From Chelonoidis abingdonii (lineage: Eukaryota > Chordata > Testudines > Testudinidae), in the NCBI RefSeq assembly GCF_003597395.2, contig NC_133773.1, forward strand, positions 143,706,909 to 143,770,908: a DNA stretch of 64,000 nucleotides. Direction: 5' to 3'. A model generated the notes under the pieces. It was not told the origin of the DNA, did not search any database, and worked only from the letters and a program-made list of their open reading frames with translations. Numbering within the stretch: position 1 is the first letter of the stretch; every line of letters begins with the position of its first letter. Made by a program: the position numbers and the translations under genes. Shown one piece after another: positions 57,301 through 64,000 of the stretch.

Positions 57301-57740
57301 ACTCGTCTCAGTAAGGAGTCCAATACAGTGACCTGCCTTTTCTGGTGACAGTGTGATTCTCCGGTCTATCCCTGCACCTGCTGGCAACTCCGCTCGGATC
57401 GTTGCAGTTGCAATAATATATGGGAGCTAAATCATACTGTTTAGCCCATTGACTCGCCCCTCCTTCTGCAGGAACTAGCTTCTCTCGCTTTTTTCCTTTG
57501 CCTCTCGCCTTCGCGAGCACCTGCTTGTGCCCTTTTATCGTTCCAAGCTCAGCAACCTGTGCCTGGAGTTAATCTCCGTTGCTGGTCCGTCTTTTCTTGC
57601 CTGGGTTCTAGTCACTATGCATCCACCGTCACTTCCTCCCGACAGCAGCCCTTCTCAGATCTATTTAGGTCTGCTTCCATCTGCTCGTATGCGCTTATCC
57701 CTGTGCCTATATGTCTGTGTTCCATCAATTCTGCCAACCG
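54339..57740 (-). mobile_element. Antisense CR1 body of raw-read quality
   Basis: Read leftwards this is CR1 from ORF1 to RT. Landmarks: the FADD box (GTGTCATCCACAAACTTTAT, giving KFVDDT) at about 54676-54697, VPQGS at about 54762-54778, and the fingers near 55200. The endonuclease and ORF1 regions lie towards 57700. Almost every 10-20 bases there is an insertion, deletion or substitution against the CR1 pattern, and no reading frame is kept. The thumb and 3' UTR are absent at the 54339 end. The noise is even, unlike old repeats, so sequencing error is likely. Confidence 0.75.
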
Positions 57741-57765
57741 NNNNNNNNNNNNNNNNNNNNNNNNN
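57741..57765. other. Assembly gap, 25 N
   Basis: Exactly 25 Ns inside antisense CR1 ORF1. Noisy CR1 sequence lies on both sides. A fixed small N count is usually a placeholder for unknown length. Confidence 0.99.
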
Positions 57766-58180
57766 CCCCCTCTAAACTCAGCCAGAGTTTCCATCGCATC
57801 TCCATCCTCTTATCTTTCTTCCACAGCTCTATCAGGCGGCCCTTATGCAGCATAATCCTTTCAGGTGCACCCTCCAGACGATGTACATGCCAAGTTCCCA
57901 TCGAGTATCCTCAGTGGTATTCACGGCTGGCTACAAATGTCACTCATGGCCTTCACTCTGTGCCTGGCAGTCCACGCCACACACAGCACCACAAAGACAC
58001 CTCAACAGCACTGGCTCTGGGGAGAACCATATGCCACCCTCCTTAGGGCTGTTGGTTCGTCTTTCTTGCATCCCGCTTAAGTCTCCCCTTACTCTCCCCT
58101 GGAAGACCCCCTGTTACAGTCGGTTTGCTGGCACTGTGCCGCTGCAGTGTCTGTGCGGCTGCCGGAGTCGCTGGGCTCAG
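57766..58180 (-). mobile_element. CR1 5' end, antisense noisy copy
   Basis: Reverse complement of 53886-54296: CTCTAAACTCAGCCAGAG next to the gap is the end of the known ORF1 part, and GCGGCTGCCGGAGTCGCTG is the leader. Confidence 0.85.
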
Positions 58181-58599
58181 CTGACCTCTGAACATAGCTC
58201 TATACGCAGATGGGAGCAGTCCAGGGCTAAACATGGCTGGACTTCAGACTGGTGGTTACATACACAAGATCCTATGGAACACGGGTAAGCACAGCGGTGT
58301 ATTGAGGAACCCCAATCTGGAGCTAGCAATCACGCTCCCCGGAGCGATGACAGTTGGAATGAGAGTTAAACTGACTGGTTTCTTCCGCACCTGTCGATGA
58401 CTTGCTCAGCGTATCTTGGGAAGGCACACCCATCTTCCAATGCTCAGTTCTTCCCTGGAATAGCAGCGATAATGATACTTGCCTCATCCTTTGCAAGGCG
58501 CTTTGGGATCCACAGTGAGAGCTAAGGGTCTTCATGAAATTAGTATCAAGATTCATGGGCTGGTGGAAGCACAGCGAAGCCAGATGGACTGGATGCGGG

Positions 58600-58721
58600 T
58601 TAGGTGACCATGAAGAGAAGTGTGATAAAATCGAGATGAGGGTAGGGGGTAATAGGAACCATAGTAAAAAAGCCCAAATATTGGGACACTCTCTGTAAAA
58701 TCAGTACATTCTGGTCCCCAA
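58600..58721. mobile_element. Noisy inverted copy of the GGTGACCAGAT MITE
   Basis: Counterpart of 53311-53434: TTAGGTGACCATGAAG at one end and ACATTCTGGTCCCCAA at the other. The inverted termini, nearly perfect on the left, no longer match. Confidence 0.8.
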
Positions 58722-60449
58722 CAGGGTCTGTTTGCCACTAACGCATCTCCAGAGTACAAGCCGTCGGATGCTGGGATATTACGAGCTCTGAACCCCAGGG
58801 ACGTCCAATTTCAACCTGAGTCCACACATGAATCTTGTGCGACCGAACCCCATGTAGTTAAACTGATGCTGCTCACAGTTAAGACAGCTTTGCTGTGTGG
58901 ATTGGTATATTTGAGGTAACAATACATCATTACTGTAGTATCGGAGAAGTACTTTAGATGAAAAGTGCTGAAGTAGAACATAGGTCACACTGCCGCTAAG
59001 ATGATGGGGCAGCGGGGGGTGCCATTGGCAGTGACTGATATTAAGGAAAGCTCTTTTTTAGAGAACTTAGACAGGGTGTGAGACGGGAAGAACATGGAGA
59101 CCAGACCGCTGGCTTCCCCTAATGCGACCATATCCTAGCAGCATCAGAGCTGAAGGATCTGCAAGCTCTAATAGTTCCAGGATTTAGCAGTTCCTGGGAA
59201 AGCTGTTTCGAATGGCAGCTGACCACCGCTTGGTCTTGGAACTGGCAGCACAAACTGATTTGTGAGACAAAGAGTTGCATTTTCAGCCCTCAAAGATTCT
59301 GCATGTCAGAGAAAAGGTGTATAGCCAGCTCTGTAGCAAGTTGTGCCTGCATACTTGTTCATCGAGATCACCAAGTGCCTTACAAGCCTATCCCAGCCCC
59401 CATTGAGAATAGCGAGTATTCCCCCCACTGGGGAAACTGAGTCGAGAAGGGCGAGAGATTTTGCCAAGTTGCATGTGGGTCTGTGGAGAGTGAGAAGAGA
59501 CAGGGTGGATATCCGGCTCCGGTGATGTAGACAATCACCAGCCTCTCCCACCCTCATCCCATCTTCAGTGCTGGGAGGGGTTGCAGGCTGGTTGAAGTCC
59601 TCTGTGGTAGTGTTTCCAGTTGCAGAGGAGGGAGACAAGATTGTGTCTCCTCTTCTCCCTGTCTGAACTGCTCCCTGAAACATGCATCTAGACTTGAGCT
59701 GAACTGTTTCCCTGCGACAGGGTTTCTCTCTCTGCTCATGCCAGATGCTCATCTCAAAGTCCAGCCTGGTTGGAACAGAGATCGTGCATCTCAAAACCTT
59801 ATGAACCTCCAGGTTACTAGGAATCAAGCGCTGGACTCTGCACTATAAGATAGCAAGGAGGGGAAAGTTGTTCTGTGCTAAGCACGGGGTGGATTTCCCA
59901 GATCTGTGACAGACTTGGGTGTCACTTAGGCCAATTCCTCATAGTTTGAAGCCCTCCTGAAATAATGGAGATTTAGGAGCCTGAAACACATGAAGGAGCT
60001 GGCCTTTACCTCTCTTGTGCTCAAACGAAATGAGGAACTAAGGGGGAAAGCAACATTGTCTATGCAAGCACCAGCTGGGGACTCAGGAGAGATGGGTGCT
60101 AAGTCCATGGTCTGCACTGGGGTCTGGGAAGTCATTCCCATGCTCAGTTCCTCAGTTTCCCATCTGTTGAAATGGGATTGTGATCCTGTCCGCCTTGCAA
60201 AGCATTTGATAGATTAAGATGCAGAGTCAGTATAGACATCATTAATTAATCCTTCTTATCGATTTCAGATTTGGAGCCAGAGATCAATCTCTGGCGATGG
60301 TTGTAACCGCTCATCAGCACAACAGGGCCTGATACGGATGGGGCCTCCACGACCTTGCTGTGATACAAAATATAATTTATAGAGAAGGGATAGTAAAAGG
60401 TAACATAGCAGAGACTCATCTAGGCAGAATATCAGTCATCAACTGTGTA

Positions 60450-60850
60450 ATCTACTAAGGACCCTTGGCTGCGGAGCAACCACGGTTGATGATGGTCAAC
60501 AGCATGGAGGAGAGAATCCCAGTTGGCTCAGATCCGGCAAATCCACAAATATCGTGAGCAGGCCACTTGGCCCGGTCATGCAGCCCTTCACATGGAGAAG
60601 TTTGAGGAGCACAGCATGAGGGGTGTTTGTCTGTCGACCATGGCCAAGAGGTTGCAATGCCGCAAGGGAGCCAGATTGCAAAACGTGAGATTTTCACTAG
60701 TGTCATCTCTTTACACTAGGATTTGAATGCTGATCAGCTTATGGAACGCATCTGCTGCTCCAAGTCTGCCTGTAGGGGTCAGGTTCTGGACCCAGAGCTC
60801 AATAAGGTAGACATAGGTTACAGATCCTGAACTGTGTCTCAGTGCAAAGA
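60450..60850 (-). pseudogene. Noisy inverted copy of the RTE-like remnant
   Basis: Counterpart of 51060-51480. The reverse strand keeps words such as DAFHKLISIQIL near 60720 and AAKGP near 60460, but the frame is broken more often than on the left. Confidence 0.75.
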
Positions 60851-61689
60851 ATCCTGGATATTCCTCGTAAATGCTCAGCAAACGTACCATCTCTACTTCT
60901 AGTCTTGATGGACTCAAACATCAATTAATATAAATTGACTGCTGATGAGTTTAAGTCTGCTATTTCCAATACAATTATTCTGTGAACACCGAGACTGAAG
61001 TGCAGCCAACCAAGCAGAAAAGGAGGATAAAGTTGTCCAATAAAGTATTCGTGGGCATAATTTGCAGAACACTGGTGCTTCACTGCAACAGCGTTATAGG
61101 CTTCTCGATGAAAGCGGTACGGCGGAAGCAAGATCATGAGAACTTAATTAGATTGAGTCGTAGAGAGGACGTGTGATGATCAGTAGCAAAGCAGCCACGG
61201 ATAATAAAGAACAACCCCTTGCCTAACGTCCACCTTGATTAGGAAGCTAGCAGATAGAATGATTGATGGATAAGAAAAGAAGAGAGATCAAACACTATTA
61301 CCATACGGTCCCATCCGGTGTAATCGGGGACCCGAACTGAGATCACTGGCTACCCAAATATTGGAAGTGTTTAGTGCAAATGATCTCCATCTCAAGCTAA
61401 TTATAAAGGGAGATCCAGAAAGCCTAACTTCTCTGAGGAGGAATGTGAAGAGTGTGAGATTTTATTGTGCTGATCCCCTGCAATGGGGGGATTTCACTCC
61501 TTGTGTAGCAATGGCAATAGAAGGCATTTGGGAGGGAAGAACCGGTAAAACTAAACTAAAGAGAGAGAGAAGGTACAAAACTTCTCACTTATGCAGGCCT
61601 TTGCCTGACGATCTCAACAGGATGATGCAGGCTCTTAAGATACATGATAGAGCCAGTCAACATTTTCGACGAACGGGTGATTCCGCTGT

Positions 61690-62030
61690 AAAATAGGTTT
61701 GTCAAAATGACATTTCACTGAAAACTTTGGTGGGTTTTGAAGAAATTTCAATGTTTGGAATGTTGTTTAGAAACCCCCCTCAATGCTTTTTCAACTTGAA
61801 AGGATGGGGTCCCCCAGCACTCCTGTGCCTTCCAAATTGTGCTAATTTGAAGCAATCTAGAGACTGGAAAGGGAAGGGAAACAAATCCATTCAATCTTTT
61901 TTTTTTTAACCGTTTAAAGGAAAGAATTCATGGTTCATTTTGTTCCAAATTTCCTGGGAGAAACAGAAGGGACAATTTGCCTGGAAAAATACACAGGGAA
62001 CTTCTCACCCAATTTTTGATCAACTCTTCT
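61690..62030. mobile_element. Noisy inverted copy of the AT-rich MITE
   Basis: Counterpart of 49760-50181, containing the shortened T11 run and GGTGGGTTTTGAAGAAATTT. Confidence 0.65.
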
Positions 62031-62268
62031 CACAACCCTCTGTGAGGTATGGCAGATCAAAGGGATTTAGGAGCAGCCCGGGCCTGTGTTGTCAGCCACA
62101 GGGCACAACCGCCAGGGCAGTGGAGGGCCTGAGGGCTACCCAACAAATGGCCTGAGTTCCCGGTGCTCTTAAGAGTCCAGCCTGGCCAGGGCAGGGTCTC
62201 AGGGATGAGAGGGATAGTTGAAGTTGTACTGTGGTCCAGGAGAAAGCTCAGAAGCATGGAAATTTAAC

Positions 62269-62532
62269 CAGTGGTCCCAACCTTTTTCCGGGTGGCGGTG
62301 CGGAAATGTGAGCCCCGAGGGACCAGGCAGCGGACAAGCATCCACCAAATGGCCGCGAAAAGCAGCGTACAAAAGAGATTCGCGCCGAAGTCGCCGAATC
62401 AGCTGCATTTGGTGCGACGTCTCTTGGTGGCCGCTTTTCGTGGATTTCGGTGGTGTGTCCACTGGCCCAGTACGTGGGCGCACATAGATTGCTCGGCGGG
62501 TGCCTGGTGCCGCGGCCATTGTTGGTAGACTG
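62269..62532. mobile_element. Noisy inverted copy of the hAT-type MITE
   Basis: Counterpart of 49213-49500, starting CAGTGGTCCCAACC and ending GTTGGTAGACTG. It is 264 bp against 288 bp. The flanking 8-mers no longer match each other. Confidence 0.8.
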
Positions 62533-63330
62533 TTCTTAAAGCTCACAACCGAACACCTCTGCCCGCCTCGTGAGGACGCTGCCCCCTTGCTCTATCCCCC
62601 ACTATGTGCTCGCTCCCCCCCACCCACGTCACTCACTGCACGGGCTTGGAGGGGTTGGGATTGGGGTGGAGGAGTTGGGGTGAGGGCTCTGGCTGATTGA
62701 TCGCCACCCTGGGGTAGGTCTGCGGGAAGAGGGTCTGGTCTGGGGCGGAGAATTGAGGTGGGGTGGGGTAGGGGCGGGGTGAAGACTCTGGTGGGGGGAA
62801 GCTTGGGTGGGCACAGGAGAGGGGTGGGCAGCAGGAGGGCCAGGGCGGGGCTGGGAGGTCTAGGCTCCAGCGCAGGGTGTGAGCCGAGTGGGGTGGATTA
62901 ATGGGTTCGGGATGCAGAGGGGGCTCAGATGGGCAAGGTATTGGGAAGGGGGAGTCTCCAGGAGGAAAGTTTAGGTGAGGGAGGGTATATCTGGACTGAG
63001 GCAGGGAGTTGGTGCGGCACAGGTTCAGGTGTGGGGGTCCAGGATGCTGCTGCGATTCCCAGGAGTGGCCACGGTCCGCAGGGTAGCCTTGGGCACTGGC
63101 GGCCAGGATGCTCGCTCGGCCGCAAGGCGCCGCCCTGAGTCCCGTTGGTGGCAGATGCACTCAAGGAGCGCGGCCGGCACATAGGGCGGGCATGCTGGAG
63201 CCTCTGGCACCCAGGACTCAGGGGCGCAGCGACCGGTGGCTGTTCCTGGACATGCAGAGCTAGGCCAAGCAGGGGAGCATGCTTACCCGGGCCCTGCTGT
63301 GCTGATGACGGACTTTTAATGGACCTGTGT
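62533..63330 (-). mobile_element. Noisy inverted copy of the GC-rich element
   Basis: Counterpart of 48346-49212. It carries the G-rich version of the C-rich tract (GGGGTTGGGATTGGGGTGGA) and then GGGCCCTGCTGTGCTGATGA and CGGACTTTTAATGG. Confidence 0.8.
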
Positions 63331-63492
63331 AAACGTGTCTGCAAATCTGGACTACGTTCAAAATCTGATGTTGAACTGGACCCTTCCCAAGATTATACCC
63401 AGCTTGGGATCTGATATGCGCACCTAACCAGATTTTTAGGGGTTCCTAGTCACCTGAGTCACCCCAACCTTCCTGGGGGAACCCCCCAAGAC
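63331..63492 (-). mobile_element. Noisy inverted copy of the solo-LTR 3' part
   Basis: Counterpart of 48163-48340: GTCTGCAAATCTGGACTACG, CCAAGATTATACCCAGCTTG and CCTAGTCACCTGAGTCACCC. It ends mid-LTR, which shows that the boundary is not an element boundary. Confidence 0.8.
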
Positions 63493-63665
63493 CTCTGCAG
63501 CTTGAGGTCTTCAAACCACAATTTTGAGGACTTCAATAACTCAGTCATGGGTTAGGGGATGTTATAAAAGTGGATGGGTAGGGTTCTGTGGACTGCTTTG
63601 TGCAGGAGATCAGACTAGATGATCATATTGGTCCCTTCTGACCTACGAGTCTATGAGTCTATGAC
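63493..63665 (+). mobile_element. CR1 3' end, plus strand
   Basis: GTGCAGGAGATCAGACTAGA, TGATCATATTGGTCCCTTCT and a tail of two TCTATGAG-type units (CGAGTCTATGAGTCTATGA). The part before about 63560 is less certain. Clean sequence returns here, after the noisy zone. Confidence 0.82.
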
Positions 63666-64000
63666 TGACTTGGAAGCTTGTCCTACTGACGCAGGGTTGT
63701 GCCTGGAGTCTCACTGCACCCCCAGCACCATCCTGGGGAACTGGTTCAATGCTCCAAAAAGGAAGTGTCACCTGCCGAGTCACCATCACCACTTCCAGTG
63801 GCCGCTTCATTCCGCCCCCTGCCCGGAGGTCTTTCCAAGTCCTGACCCAGCCCAGCTTGTGAGACCCAACAGGACTCGCAGCGTGCTTCTCTGCTCGCCC
63901 CTTAAATCAAAGGAGATTCCTTTCTCCGCATGGATTCCTGGCTGGAATTGCTTCAATTAACAGTGCAGTTAAGCAAGACCTAGTACTGGATGTACTGTCA
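63666..64000. other. Unassigned DNA to window end
   Basis: No gene or named repeat recognised. Confidence 0.3.

Larger units (their letters stand above)
57766..63492 (-). repeat. Right arm of the inverted duplication, noisy copy
   Basis: Reverse complement of 48163-54296 in unbroken order. It is 5727 nt against 6134 nt, about 7% shorter. Differences are mostly scattered single-base losses and changes. Example: the A18 at 49886-49903 is T11 at 61897-61907. Target duplications that are exact on the left are damaged here. It ends at about 63492, where ACCCCCCAAGACC is followed by unrelated sequence. Probably an uncorrected read, so no gene or element here should be counted twice. Confidence 0.93.

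Noticed and set aside
54339..57740. Interpretation as an ancient, highly diverged CR1 or new LINE family
   Set aside because: The adjoining unique sequence in 58180-63492 carries the same even noise although its left-arm twin is clean, so sequencing error explains both.
48163..63492. Interpretation as a functional palindrome (ampliconic sex-chromosome or origin-like structure)
   Set aside because: True palindromes are kept near-identical by gene conversion, whereas here one arm alone is degraded with indel noise and the centre holds an N gap inside one CR1.

Overview
The window looks like repeat-rich vertebrate DNA, most likely from a turtle (less likely another archosauromorph reptile). Nearly all recognisable sequence is transposable element. 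It contains many 5'-truncated CR1 LINEs whose 3' tails are built on ATTCTATG-like or CTTATGTT-like units. It also has several MITE families with 8-bp target duplications, solo LTRs, MIR-type SINEs, and older L2-like and RTE-like LINE remnants. The species is inferred from this repeat spectrum only. I found no convincing host gene, tRNA, rRNA or CRISPR; one weak signal-peptide-like open segment lies at 10545-10661.

Layout. 1-9.3 kb: antisense CR1 copies (66-2340, 4131-4927, 5728-7022) carrying a foldback SINE (2070-2274) and a two-hairpin MITE (6405-6695), then a GC-rich element inserted into an older copy of its own kind (7936-9316). 9.3-20.5 kb: mostly single-copy-looking DNA with MIRs, two hAT-type MITEs and one LTR-like element. 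20.5-31.5 kb: long antisense CR1s, one about 3 kb (23505-26593) with further insertions, an LTR-like element and MITEs. 32.2-38.4 kb: an L2-like LINE fossil, a solo LTR (33714-34595) and a hAT-type element carrying a GC-rich tandem array (35201-36095). 38.4-47 kb: plus-strand CR1s, one split by the SINE (45201-45344). 47.3-49.5 kb: a GC-rich element that received both a solo LTR and a hAT MITE.

The most striking structure is at 48163-63492. About 6.1 kb (48163-54296) reappears in reverse complement at 57766-63492. The second copy is about 7% shorter and is scattered with single-base substitutions and indels. Between the copies, a plus-strand CR1 5' end stops at about 54338 and is followed by a similarly noisy antisense CR1 body (54339-57740) and then exactly 25 Ns (57741-57765). 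I read this as unpolished long-read gap filling with a folded-back read, not as a biological palindrome. Features in 54339-63492 should not be treated as independent loci until that is checked.

Outside that zone the value of the window is its insertion stratigraphy. Many elements keep readable target-site duplications (5 bp for LTRs, 8 bp for hAT-type MITEs, 12-14 bp for the SINE), so the order of insertion can be read directly.
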